A DNA stretch of 33,179 nt from NCBI GenBank assembly GCA_039024315.1, contig JBCCQN010000076.1, forward strand, positions 1-33,179, in the 5' to 3' direction. Below, in pieces: positions 8,559 through 17,273 of the stretch (position 1 is the first letter of the stretch; every line of letters begins with the position of its first letter). The stretch is from JBCAWW01 sp039024315 (GTDB lineage Bacteria > Bacteroidota > Bacteroidia > J057). The notes under the pieces were generated by a model. That model did no database searches. It worked only from the letters and a program-made list of their open reading frames with translations, and had not been told where the DNA came from. The translations under genes and the position numbers were made by a program.

Positions 8559-11500
8559 ATGAGATATTTCTTCTACTTCTCCTTTCTCCTTGCGATCCCT
8601 TTTAAGATTCAGGCCCAAACTTCCCAAAACGTATGGACCGGCTGGTTATATGGAGTGGAATATTGGGAGGAAGCAGATAGTTGTAATGTTACGAGTATTT
8701 GCGATGATGGAGACTCTTTGTCTTATGACTATTGCGACGGAGATCGTTGTTATCATACTTATACCTATGGGAGCCCCTCTTTGCCCTTTTTTACTTTTGA
8801 TGTCACTTCAAATAACGAATTATGGGCAGGAAGATACATTGGACCATTTGGCCCAGGTCTCAATCATTTCGATGGAACAAAGTGGCATACCTATTTAGAA
8901 GGATTAAGTCCATTGCATCGTAATTCATTGGAAAGGGTGATTGTAGATCGTAATAATGTAGTCTGGCTGTCGGCTCACTTGTCTTGGTTACAGTCATTTG
9001 ATGGGCAGACATGGACCACCCACAATCCTACTAATGAACCCCTGACAAGTCCTCCCTCAATAAATATGATCTATGCTGATTACCAAAATAATATCTGGGT
9101 CGACTTTCAATTTGATGGCTTATATATGTTTGATGGCCAAACTTGGACCCATATCAATGACTATCCATTTAGCAGTTTTAAAATTGTCGACATGCTTGTC
9201 CTACCCACTGGAGAGAGGTGGGTCATTGGTTTTCACCACGGTGCAGTGTATTATGATGGCCAAAACTGGATCAAAAATCCCGGTAACACTAACGGCAACA
9301 GTTTATTTCAAATCTATGATATTGCCGCAGATTCTACGGGAATTGTTTATCTCGGAACCAGTAACTCATTACTAAAATATGAAGATACCACTTGGACATC
9401 GATAGATCCATCTAACCATATTGTTACTAGATCCATTGCGGTAGCTCCGGACAATACACTTTGGGTAGATAGAAGCTATGTTTCGAGCTACAAAGATTCA
9501 GTATGGAATTACTATTTCACACAGGGTGTTCAGTATACACATGCTTATGATTTCAGATTTGGATCTGATAGCACTGTTTATATTATAAATGATGAAGGCA
9601 TACAATATTTAGACACTAGTCAAGATACCTTCCTCACGATTGATCGACAATTGGGCTTACATGACCGAGATGTCAACCAACTCCACGTAAGAGGAAATGA
9701 TGAAATTTGGCTTGCAGGGTACGACGGTCTCATTTACACCAATGGTGGAAACTGGGAATACTATCTAGATCAAAGTGATACTATACTAGGACCTAGGGCC
9801 GCCCAGGATGTTAAGGAAGATGCATACGGTAATCTCTGGATTTCTACTTCTAGCGGGGTAGTGAAGTATGATGGCAATGAGTGGAGGCTTTTTGATAGAT
9901 ATAATGGCTTACCTCTAAATGATATTAGAAATCTTGCTATCGATAGTCAACAAAAAGTCTGGTTTATCGCAGATAGTAGACAGGTTTATTATATCCAGGA
10001 TACCACTATTTCCCTGCTTCCCCAGCAAGGAAGCCCTCTTTGGGGTCAATTTTTCTATGGCTGCAAAATGGATCAAGAGGATCGCCTTTGGTTTAATATG
10101 GGTGAAAATCTAGTTTGTTGGGATCAACAAAACTGGAAGCTAATCACAGCATTTGACCCCATTGGTTCTGGCATGGAGACCAATCTCCACGGATTCGAAC
10201 TTGACCCTTCAGGAAACATTTGGACATACCAGCAAAACTATCTACTCAAATATGATGGACAGCAATGGACAAGCTTTGATTTTGCTCCTTTTGCTCTACC
10301 TAATACTGTATTTAACATTCGATCTATTAAAGCGGATCTGGTAGGTGATATTTGGATTAACACCAATTATCAAACCCTAAAATTCAATGGGCTTACACTT
10401 GAAAACATTCCCCGCCAACCTGTTCAAGGCAGAGGTCGTTTAATGGCTTTTGATCGTTCTAACCGCGCCTATTTTAGATCTAGCAATAGCACCTTCATGC
10501 GCTACGGACCAAGAGAAGTTGACCCTGTTTATATCATCAAAGGCCAGATCTATCTTGATCAAAACCAAAATGGAATAAAAGATAGCCTAGAATCTCCCTT
10601 AAAAAATCAACTTGTCAGACTCCTACCTGACTCTACCCTAAGGCTTAGCGATAAAGATGGTTATTTCCGTTTTATTGTGGACTCCGGCAACTACCAGATC
10701 GATTATCTACCTCCAGATTATCTTTTCCAGACTAGTAGTCCCCAAACCATCAACCTGACGGTAGATAGTCTTTTCCCCCAGAATTCGCCTATTCTGATTG
10801 GCTCCTACTTTGCTTGGGATAGCGCCGATTATCGAATCTCTCTTATGGGAGATCTAGATCCAAGATGTAGTGAGACTCAAGTAACGCATCTGAGAGTAAG
10901 CAATGTAGGTAAAGCATTTTACCCTGCTCAATTACATTTGGCCCTAGATACCTCTTTAAGCTTTGTTAGCGCTCAGCCAACTCCCGATTCTATTGCTTTA
11001 CCGGATCTATTTTGGGATATAGATAGCATGGAAGCAGGGCAATTCTCAGATTTTGTTGTAGACTTAGTTTCGCCTGGAGTGAATTCCAATGTTGATTCTA
11101 TGTTTTCTTATACCAGTATCACGCCAACATCTCCAGACTTTCTCCCAGTAAATAATACTGATACCCTGACTCAATTGCTACTTTGTGCCTATGATCCCAA
11201 TGACAAACTATCTTTTCCACTGACCGAGAGCCCTGAAGGCTATATCGCCCCACAGCAATGTCTTGAGTATCGAATTCGTTTCCAAAATACGGGAAATACT
11301 TACGCTGAAAATATCACGCTGCTAGACACTTTACCAGCAGAACTTGACTTAAGTAGTTTTCAATTATTAGGGAGTAGCCACCAGATGGAAGTCTCTATTA
11401 CCGAACAACGAACCCTAAAATTCTTTTTCCCAGGTATTAAGCTCCCTGACAGTACCACTAATGAGCCAGAAAGCCACGGCTTTGTACAATTTAAGATTAA

Positions 11501-11885
11501 CCCAAAATCAAGTCTGACTCGATTTACCCAAATACGTAATCGTGCTGCTATTTATTTCGACTTCAATCCCCCTATCTATACCGATTTTACCCTCAATACC
11601 ATTGGTCCTCCACCTGCTTTAAGCATCGACAAGACCTCCGCTCTACCCTACTTTCAAGTGGTTCCTAATCCCTTCGGGGAACGATTCCAAATAGAAGTGC
11701 AGAATGCAAGAGGTGAGTTGATCAATTACTCCGTTTACAACATGCTTGGGCAGAGGATCTACCAGCAAACAAGCGCAGATCAGCACGAACACCAGATTGA
11801 AACTCCGCATTGGGAGAGTGGGATCTACCTTATCTCAGTCGAAACTCCGGAGGGGATTAGCTATCAAAAGGTAATAAAACGATAA
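8559..11885 (+). CDS. Secreted beta-propeller (Reg_prop-like) protein with T9SS type A sorting domain
   Basis: 1108 residues. Signal peptide MRYFFYFSFLLAIPFKIQA, cleaved near residue 19. A short Cys-rich segment (residues about 38-65, SCNVTSICDDGDS ... CDGDRC) precedes about 600 residues of propeller-type repeats with recurring xxDGxxW and NxxWxxxxxG motifs (FDGTKWHTY, FDGQTWTTH, YDGNEWRLF, YDGQQWTSF). Residues about 656-720 are a Cna-B/SdrD-like fold (QIYLDQNQNGIKDSLESPL). Residues about 877-1007 match the conserved Bacteroidota domain beginning YDPNDK and ending NRAAIYFDFNPPIYTD. The last 80 residues are a type A sorting tail (VVPNPFGERFQIEV ... YNMLGQRIYQ ... GIYLISVET). The role is unknown; the propeller suggests ligand or protein binding outside the cell. 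It follows the terminator of the previous gene, so it is probably a separate transcript. Confidence 0.9.
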   Translation: MRYFFYFSFLLAIPFKIQAQTSQNVWTGWLYGVEYWEEADSCNVTSICDDGDSLSYDYCDGDRCYHTYTYGSPSLPFFTFDVTSNNELWAGRYIGPFGPGLNHFDGTKWHTYLEGLSPLHRNSLERVIVDRNNVVWLSAHLSWLQSFDGQTWTTHNPTNEPLTSPPSINMIYADYQNNIWVDFQFDGLYMFDGQTWTHINDYPFSSFKIVDMLVLPTGERWVIGFHHGAVYYDGQNWIKNPGNTNGNSLFQIYDIAADSTGIVYLGTSNSLLKYEDTTWTSIDPSNHIVTRSIAVAPDNTLWVDRSYVSSYKDSVWNYYFTQGVQYTHAYDFRFGSDSTVYIINDEGIQYLDTSQDTFLTIDRQLGLHDRDVNQLHVRGNDEIWLAGYDGLIYTNGGNWEYYLDQSDTILGPRAAQDVKEDAYGNLWISTSSGVVKYDGNEWRLFDRYNGLPLNDIRNLAIDSQQKVWFIADSRQVYYIQDTTISLLPQQGSPLWGQFFYGCKMDQEDRLWFNMGENLVCWDQQNWKLITAFDPIGSGMETNLHGFELDPSGNIWTYQQNYLLKYDGQQWTSFDFAPFALPNTVFNIRSIKADLVGDIWINTNYQTLKFNGLTLENIPRQPVQGRGRLMAFDRSNRAYFRSSNSTFMRYGPREVDPVYIIKGQIYLDQNQNGIKDSLESPLKNQLVRLLPDSTLRLSDKDGYFRFIVDSGNYQIDYLPPDYLFQTSSPQTINLTVDSLFPQNSPILIGSYFAWDSADYRISLMGDLDPRCSETQVTHLRVSNVGKAFYPAQLHLALDTSLSFVSAQPTPDSIALPDLFWDIDSMEAGQFSDFVVDLVSPGVNSNVDSMFSYTSITPTSPDFLPVNNTDTLTQLLLCAYDPNDKLSFPLTESPEGYIAPQQCLEYRIRFQNTGNTYAENITLLDTLPAELDLSSFQLLGSSHQMEVSITEQRTLKFFFPGIKLPDSTTNEPESHGFVQFKINPKSSLTRFTQIRNRAAIYFDFNPPIYTDFTLNTIGPPPALSIDKTSALPYFQVVPNPFGERFQIEVQNARGELINYSVYNMLGQRIYQQTSADQHEHQIETPHWESGIYLISVETPEGISYQKVIKR

Positions 11886-11961
11886 GCAATACGATATGAG
11901 TGTTCCGCGCTCCCGATAACTATGCTGGAGGTAAATAATAAAAAACTAGAGCAAAAAGAGA

Positions 11962-13452
11962 CTAAGTAACTTCCTTGCGGAGACGGGCCACAGGAACGCC
12001 TAATTGCTCTCGATATTTAGCGACAGTACGGCGGGCGATGTTGTAGCCTTTGTCTTTGAGTAGGACAGCGATCTTGTCATCAGACAGGGGACGACGCTTG
12101 CTTTCTGCATCGATGATCTCTTGCAAGGCACTCTTCACCTCACGGTTGGATACCATACCGTCTTCGGTCTCGATTCCCTCGGTGAAGAAAAACTTCAGCG
12201 GGTAAATGCCGAATTCCGTTTGAACGTATTTACTATTGGCAACGCGGCTGACAGTGGAGATATCCATATGGATTTCGTCCGCAATGTCTTTAAGGATCAT
12301 CGGACGGAGCTTCTTTTCATCGCCACCAGAAAGGAAGAATGCCTTTTGCTTGGCTGCGATTGTCTCCATCGTATTGAGTAGGGTGAACTGACGTTGCTTG
12401 ATGGCGTCGATAAACCACTGTGCGGCCTCTATCCGCTGTTTGACAAAGTCTAGGGTCTCTTTGACCGCGGCGTTTTTCTGGACCTTTTGCATGCCTTTAT
12501 ACTCACGGTACATATTGACATAGTTGCGGCTAACCTTAAGGTCGGGCGCATTGCGGTTATTGAGGCGGATATGAATCTGATTGTTTTCAGTAGTCAAGAT
12601 AAAGTCAGGGATAATGTACTCATGCTTGATGACTGATTGCGATTCGCCGGGTTTGGGATTGAGTTTTTTGATCAAGCCATAAACTCGGGTCAGTTTTTCT
12701 TCAGATATCCCTAGTCGGGAACGAATCTTCGAGAAATGCTTCTTTTTAAACTCCTCAAAATATTTGTCTAGGAGCTCATAAGCCAACTCAACCTCTTCGG
12801 TTTGGGGCTCTTTGCGTGAGAGCTGCAGCAAAAGGCATTCTTGCAGATCTCTAGCACCAACCCCTGCGGGATCAAACTTTTGAATTTTGAATAAGAGTCC
12901 TTCAACCTCATCGACCGAGGTTGAGATTTGCTGACGAAAAGCCATGTAATTGACAATGGCTTTGATCGGGTCCATGGTTCCTTTACCTCTTAGATAGCCA
13001 TCTTCATCAATATTACCGATGATATGCTCCGCAATGAGCTGTTCGTGCTCTGTCAAGGGCACCATACTCATCTGCTCCATCATAGAGTCATACAGGGATT
13101 TCATCTGCACAATTGGCGCCTCATAATCATCATCATCTGAGTCGCCACCTGATGGGAGTCGAGTACGATAGTCATAGCCATCGCTGGCGAGATAATCTTC
13201 CATACCATAATCTGAGCTCAAGCTATCATCTGCGGCAGGCGCATCATCTTTCTTGTCGAGATCATCATACTCTCCTTTGGGCTTTTCTTCTCCAAAGCCA
13301 AGGTTGAGCTCATCAAGGGCAGGATTTTTCTCTAATTCCTCCTTTATACGCTGCTCCAGCGATGCTGTAGGGACCTGCAAAAGTTTGATAAACTGAATCT
13401 GCTGAGGCGAGATTTTTTGCAGGAGTTTGAGCTGCTGGTTTTGTTTAAGCAT
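11962..13452 (-). CDS. rpoN: RNA polymerase sigma-54 factor
   Basis: 496 residues, the normal length for sigma-54. Region I is the Gln/Leu-rich N-terminus (MLKQNQQLKLLQKISPQQIQ, with QFIKLLQVPTASLEQRI and EELEKNPAL), which binds activators and core. An acidic linker (residues about 55-115, many D/E) follows, then the core-binding region. A helix-turn-helix lies near ISTVSRVANSKYVQT, and the RpoN box ARRTVAKYRE sits at residues 473-482, the -24 promoter contact. The protein directs RNA polymerase to -24/-12 promoters and needs an AAA+ enhancer-binding protein; none is encoded in this window. It stands alone, convergent with the gene ending at 11885 (76 bp apart, no clear terminator). The 214 bp upstream (13453-13666) show no other gene. 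Confidence 0.97.
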   Translation of the reverse strand: MLKQNQQLKLLQKISPQQIQFIKLLQVPTASLEQRIKEELEKNPALDELNLGFGEEKPKGEYDDLDKKDDAPAADDSLSSDYGMEDYLASDGYDYRTRLPSGGDSDDDDYEAPIVQMKSLYDSMMEQMSMVPLTEHEQLIAEHIIGNIDEDGYLRGKGTMDPIKAIVNYMAFRQQISTSVDEVEGLLFKIQKFDPAGVGARDLQECLLLQLSRKEPQTEEVELAYELLDKYFEEFKKKHFSKIRSRLGISEEKLTRVYGLIKKLNPKPGESQSVIKHEYIIPDFILTTENNQIHIRLNNRNAPDLKVSRNYVNMYREYKGMQKVQKNAAVKETLDFVKQRIEAAQWFIDAIKQRQFTLLNTMETIAAKQKAFFLSGGDEKKLRPMILKDIADEIHMDISTVSRVANSKYVQTEFGIYPLKFFFTEGIETEDGMVSNREVKSALQEIIDAESKRRPLSDDKIAVLLKDKGYNIARRTVAKYREQLGVPVARLRKEVT

Positions 13453-13666
13453 ATAATTATTTGTGCAGGGAAATTATTTCACTGAGATAGACATTTCGAA
13501 ATACCGATTTTTAAGGCTAAGGCCATATTCTTTTTTCCCGATTGGCGATTTTTTTTACCTAAATGGGACAAAAAGTGTGGCAAACAATAAAAAAAACGCT
13601 TCAAAAAATGGAAGGTCGGCTAGAAAAGAACTCCCCAATGATTGACCCAATTTATGCATTAAATGG

Positions 13667-15214
13667 CTAAAAAACCACTTTTCCAGCCACCCAAGTTTGT
13701 AAAAGCTTGGTAAAACGCACATCCTCAGGCCGTTCCCCTAGCAAATTTCGGTCCAAAATGATCATATCGGCCCATTTTCCGGGCAACAAACTGCCTCGAT
13801 CTCCTTCCCAAAAAGCAGAAAATGCCGCCCATTCTGTCATCGCCGACAAAGTATTTTGTGCACTTAAGCGTTCCTCGGAGAGGAAAACCTCTCCCTCTAC
13901 CTCTCGCAAGACACTCGCCCGAAAAGTAGCCAAAGGATCAGGGGACTCGACCGGAAAGTCGGTACCATAGACAATTTTGCCGCAAGCATCTAATAATGAC
14001 TGGGCGGGGTAAGACTTTTTGATCCGATCTCCAATTCGTTGCTTCACCCAAGGCGCATCTGAGATCGCGTGAGTAGGCTGAATAGAGGGCAAAATATTGT
14101 ACTCCTGCATGATGGCAAAATCTTCCTTCGCCATCATCTGACAATGCTCAATACGCCAGCGCCGCTGATTGCCTTGGGGGAGTACCTTTTGATAGAGTTC
14201 TACGACTTGTTTATTGGCCGCATCTCCAATCGCATGGATACAAAGTTGAAAGCCCGCCGCATAGACTCTTTGGGCAATCGCTAGGGTCTCTTCAAAGTCT
14301 AATAGCTGTAAACCTCGCTCTCCTGGCGCATCCGTATAATCTGCTATCAGCCAAGCGCCTCTACTCCCTAGTGCACCATCAGCAAAAAGTTTAAAGGCGC
14401 CCAAGGACACTTGCTCTTCTTGTATGGGTCCAGCGGCCAAATAACGCGCCATATGAGCCTCATCAGCGGGGATCATACCATAAACTGGCATCTCAAAGCT
14501 TCCCTTCCGATTTAAGCGAATTAATCGGTCGGCCTTTTCCCCTGTCAGCAAGGCATCTCCTAAAGCAACCAAGCCCATCGACCAAAGCTGCTTTTGGGCC
14601 AAATTGAGGGCATACTCCCACTGCGCTTCACTAGGCTCAGGCATAAGCGCTATCACGGGATTGCGAGCATTGTCGATGAGGATACCTGTCATTTGCCCAT
14701 CCTTTAGGATAATTTCCCCTCCGGAAACGCTACTGCTCTCGCTAAGGCCTGCCATCTCTAGTGCTACTGTATTGACTAAAGCAGCATGGATGTCAATACG
14801 CTCAAGATAGACAGGACGATCTGGAAAGTACTGATCTAAGCGTTCCCGACTAGGGTAAACAGGTTCCTCCCATAAATTTTGATCCCAGGAGCGGCCAACT
14901 ATCCAACCCTCTGGATTTTGCTCGGCAAAGCTCTTGCTTCGTTCCAACATTTCTGTTTCCGAACGACAGCCTCTAAGATCTACTTCCAATTGCTGGCGTG
15001 CGTAGCGGTGTAGATGACAGTGAGCATCATGAAAGGCGGGATAAACATAGACATCTCCTAAGTCGAGTTGGGTTTGGCTCTGGTACTGCTGGCGCAGAAC
15101 GCTTATCTCTCCCGTAGCCACTACCCGCCCGTTGTGTATAGCTATGCCATTGCAAGGCAAGTAAGAACCGCCAAGCGGGTAGATATGACTAGCATGAATT
15201 AATAAATCGATCAA
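13667..15214 (-). CDS. Amidohydrolase, YtcJ-like (amidohydrolase_3 family)
   Basis: 515 residues, normal for YtcJ-type metal-dependent hydrolases. Seen: the strand-1 metal motif HDAHCHLH (His65 and His67), FADGALGSRGAWL, IHAIGDAAN, RIEHCQM and YGTDFPVESP with the final metal Asp, then GSLLPGKWADMIILD, the usual C-terminal beta-sandwich segment. Relatives act on amides or cyclic amides of mostly unknown identity; the substrate here cannot be named. No signal peptide, so cytoplasmic. The ATG overlaps the stop of the Lrp-type regulator gene by 4 nt (ATGA, 15211-15214), so the two are co-transcribed and probably translationally coupled. The regulator may respond to the amidohydrolase's product or substrate, which is inference. 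Confidence 0.92.
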   Translation of the reverse strand: MIDLLIHASHIYPLGGSYLPCNGIAIHNGRVVATGEISVLRQQYQSQTQLDLGDVYVYPAFHDAHCHLHRYARQQLEVDLRGCRSETEMLERSKSFAEQNPEGWIVGRSWDQNLWEEPVYPSRERLDQYFPDRPVYLERIDIHAALVNTVALEMAGLSESSSVSGGEIILKDGQMTGILIDNARNPVIALMPEPSEAQWEYALNLAQKQLWSMGLVALGDALLTGEKADRLIRLNRKGSFEMPVYGMIPADEAHMARYLAAGPIQEEQVSLGAFKLFADGALGSRGAWLIADYTDAPGERGLQLLDFEETLAIAQRVYAAGFQLCIHAIGDAANKQVVELYQKVLPQGNQRRWRIEHCQMMAKEDFAIMQEYNILPSIQPTHAISDAPWVKQRIGDRIKKSYPAQSLLDACGKIVYGTDFPVESPDPLATFRASVLREVEGEVFLSEERLSAQNTLSAMTEWAAFSAFWEGDRGSLLPGKWADMIILDRNLLGERPEDVRFTKLLQTWVAGKVVF

Positions 15215-15714
15215 ACTACTTCACCATTCAATGCAGGCTCCTCCTGCAAATATCCAAGACCTGGCTTCCGATTGAAGGCCTGACCTAAAGATAAAAAGGT
15301 TTCGGTTCGTCGTACAAAGGGTATTTTTTGAATTTGCTCCACCAATAAAACCCGCAAGTGATCTGTATCGCGGCAGCAAACTTTAAGAAAAAGGGCGTAT
15401 TCACCCGTAGTATAATGGCACTCGATAATCTCTGGGATGTCCTTGAGGGCCAAAAAAACGTCATCAAAACTATCACATTTTTCGAGATAGAGGCCTAAGA
15501 AAGCACAGACTCCCAAGCCTAGTTGCTTGTAGTTGAGTGTAAGATGTGAACCTTCGATCACCCCGATCTTCTCTAGCTTCTGGATGCGTAGATGTACTGT
15601 GGCACCAGACACCTCGCAAGAGCGGGCAATCTCTAGATAAGGAGTGCGCGCATCCTCAAGTAAAATATTAAGGATTTTGAAGTCGAGTTGATCGAGTTGT
15701 GTTGTCTGAGCCAT
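15211..15714 (-). CDS. Lrp/AsnC family transcriptional regulator
   Basis: 167 residues, typical of the family. The N-terminal winged HTH is at residues about 6-55 (LDQLDFKILNILLEDARTPY, then EIARSCEVSGATVHLRIQKL and EKIGVIEGS), the standard AsnC-type start. A RAM ligand-binding domain follows at about 65-150 (VCAFLGLYLEK, IIECHYTTGEYALFLKVCC, VRRTETFLSL). It should be a cytoplasmic oligomer that senses an amino acid or similar metabolite. It is the first gene of a two-gene operon with the overlapping amidohydrolase. A palindromic AT-rich site just upstream (15725-15759) is a candidate self-binding operator. Confidence 0.95.
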   Translation of the reverse strand: MAQTTQLDQLDFKILNILLEDARTPYLEIARSCEVSGATVHLRIQKLEKIGVIEGSHLTLNYKQLGLGVCAFLGLYLEKCDSFDDVFLALKDIPEIIECHYTTGEYALFLKVCCRDTDHLRVLLVEQIQKIPFVRRTETFLSLGQAFNRKPGLGYLQEEPALNGEVV

Positions 15715-15724
15715 GCTTGTTTTC

Positions 15725-15759
15725 TGAGGATTTATTAAATATACATGTATATATCCTCA
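15725..15759 (-). promoter_or_regulatory. Candidate autoregulatory operator of the Lrp/AsnC gene
   Basis: A perfect 14-bp palindrome ATATACATGTATAT (15739-15752) lies inside a wider inverted repeat, TGAGGAT (15725-15731) and ATCCTCA (15753-15759). The site begins 11 bp before the regulator's ATG. Lrp-family proteins usually bind AT-rich palindromes near their own promoters, so autoregulation is plausible but unproven. Confidence 0.4.
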
Positions 15760-15795
15760 AATTCACAAAAATCTAGCCCCAATTTTATCAATTTA

Positions 15796-16314
15796 TTATT
15801 TTCTTGGCGATAATAGCTCTTTTAGCCCCTTGGCTTGATTGGGTTTAATCCTTCCAGCCAGTAGCAATCTCAACTCCCGTCTTTGCATCGCTCCTTCGTA
15901 GAGAGCTTGCTCATTTTCGGTCTCTGGCTCAACCTGAGTCACTGGGATAGGACGCCCAGATTGATCAACTGCTACAAAAGTATAATAGGCAGAATTGCTT
16001 GCCTGTTTTTCACCGGTCTGGAGGTTTTCAAAAGAGACATCGATCCGCACCTCCATAGAAGTGGTAAAACTTCGGGTAACAAATGCCTCTAGTATGACCA
16101 CAGAGCCCAAAGGAATGGAGGATTTGAACTCTACAAAATCCACCGCAATGGTAACCACTGTACGATTAGAAGCTCTTTGGGCCGCGATAGCCGAGATGAT
16201 ATCCATCCAGTGGAGGAGCTTGCCACCCATTAGATTGCCGAGGTTATTGGTATCATTTGGCAATACGAGTTCGGTCTTCAACGTATAGGTCTCGGAGGCT
16301 TTTTTGCTTTTCAT
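15796..16314 (-). CDS. Acyl-CoA thioesterase, single hotdog domain (YciA/BACH-like)
   Basis: 172 residues. The hotdog signature NNLGNLMGGKLLHWMD (residues about 22-37) carries the usual active-site region and the hotdog helix with its Asp. TVVTIAVDFVEFKSSIPLGS and VVILEAFVTRSFTTSMEVRI follow, ending in YYTFVAVD, the pattern of YciA/BACH-type acyl-CoA hydrolases. It hydrolyses fatty acyl-CoA to free acid and CoA in the cytoplasm; chain preference cannot be told. A charged tail (LAGRIKPNQAKGLKELLS) extends past the core domain. It ends 81 bp upstream of the Lrp-type gene on the same strand and is divergent from thyA. Confidence 0.93.
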   Translation of the reverse strand: MKSKKASETYTLKTELVLPNDTNNLGNLMGGKLLHWMDIISAIAAQRASNRTVVTIAVDFVEFKSSIPLGSVVILEAFVTRSFTTSMEVRIDVSFENLQTGEKQASNSAYYTFVAVDQSGRPIPVTQVEPETENEQALYEGAMQRRELRLLLAGRIKPNQAKGLKELLSPRK

Positions 16315-16412
16315 CGGGTTAGATTGTCAGATCGGGCCAGATTTGAAAGGAGGGCCCACAAATATTTTCTAAATTGGGTAAAAATAGGAGAGATCGGAAA
16401 TTTGAGAAATAA

Positions 16413-17207
16413 ATGAAGTCATATTTAGACCTCTTACAACACGTTTTGGACCATGGTGTAGACCGTGGCGACCGTACGGGTACGGGTACCCGCAGTGTCT
16501 TTGGGCACCAGTTGCGCTACGACCTGCAAGCAGGCTTCCCCCTCGTTACGACCAAAAAAGTTCACCTCAAGTCCATTATACACGAATTATTGTGGTTTTT
16601 GATGGGCGATAGTAACGTTCGTTATCTACAAGAAAATGGCGTAAAGATTTGGAATGAGTGGGCCGACGAAAATGGTGAACTGGGACCAGTATATGGCGTG
16701 CAATGGCGCAGCTGGGAAACCCCTAACGGCCAGACGATCGATCAGATCAGCAATGCGGTCGAGATGATCAAAAATAAGCCCCAATCCCGCCGTATTATCG
16801 TAAGCGCTTGGAATGTGGCTTTAGTGGAGGACATGGCGCTTCCGCCATGCCATACGATGTTCCAATTTTATGTAGCCGACGGCAAGCTTTCTTGTCAGCT
16901 ATACCAGCGTAGTGCTGATCTATTTTTGGGGGTCCCCTTTAATATCGCCTCTTACGCTCTCCTAACCATGATGATGGCCCAAGTTACTAGTCTTCAGCCG
17001 GGTGATTTTGTCCATACTTTTGGGGATGCTCATATTTATCACAATCACTTTGAGCAGGTAAAACTGCAGCTCAGTCGTGAACCAAGAGCATTACCGACGA
17101 TGACGCTCAATCCAGCGGTCAAGTCTATCTTCGATTTTAAATACGAAGATTTCGAACTCAGCAATTACGATCCCCACCCACGTATCAAAGCCCCTATCGC
17201 GGTATAA
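16413..17207 (+). CDS. thyA: Thymidylate synthase
   Basis: 264 residues, identical in length to the E. coli enzyme. It makes dTMP from dUMP with methylene-tetrahydrofolate. Seen: N-terminal YLDLLQHVLDHGVDRGDRTG with the phosphate-binding Arg, FPLVTTKKVHLKSIIHELLW, the catalytic Cys in ALPPCHTMFQFYV (about Cys146), QLYQRSADLFLGVPFNIASY with the substrate-binding Arg/Ser/Asp, and FVHTFGDAHIYHNH. All key segments are present. A partner dihydrofolate reductase gene often follows thyA but is absent here. Downstream there is a TTGA/TCAA hairpin (17211-17265) and then the DUF58 gene on the same strand. Confidence 0.98.
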   Translation: MKSYLDLLQHVLDHGVDRGDRTGTGTRSVFGHQLRYDLQAGFPLVTTKKVHLKSIIHELLWFLMGDSNVRYLQENGVKIWNEWADENGELGPVYGVQWRSWETPNGQTIDQISNAVEMIKNKPQSRRIIVSAWNVALVEDMALPPCHTMFQFYVADGKLSCQLYQRSADLFLGVPFNIASYALLTMMMAQVTSLQPGDFVHTFGDAHIYHNHFEQVKLQLSREPRALPTMTLNPAVKSIFDFKYEDFELSNYDPHPRIKAPIAV

Positions 17208-17210
17208 TTA

Positions 17211-17265
17211 TTGAATTAAGATTTGTTGAATGATTGATTTAAGCCTTCAACAACTCAAACATTCA
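17211..17265. repeat. TTGA/TCAA mirrored low-complexity hairpin after thyA
   Basis: The left half repeats TTGA on the plus strand (17211, 17226, 17234) and the right half repeats TCAA (TTCAACAA, CTCAAAC, ATTCAAAA). A perfect 8-bp pair TTGTTGAA (17223-17230) / TTCAACAA (17246-17253) sits at its centre with a 15-nt loop. It may serve as a weak terminator or processing hairpin between thyA and the next gene. Confidence 0.45.
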
Positions 17266-17273
17266 AAACTTCC

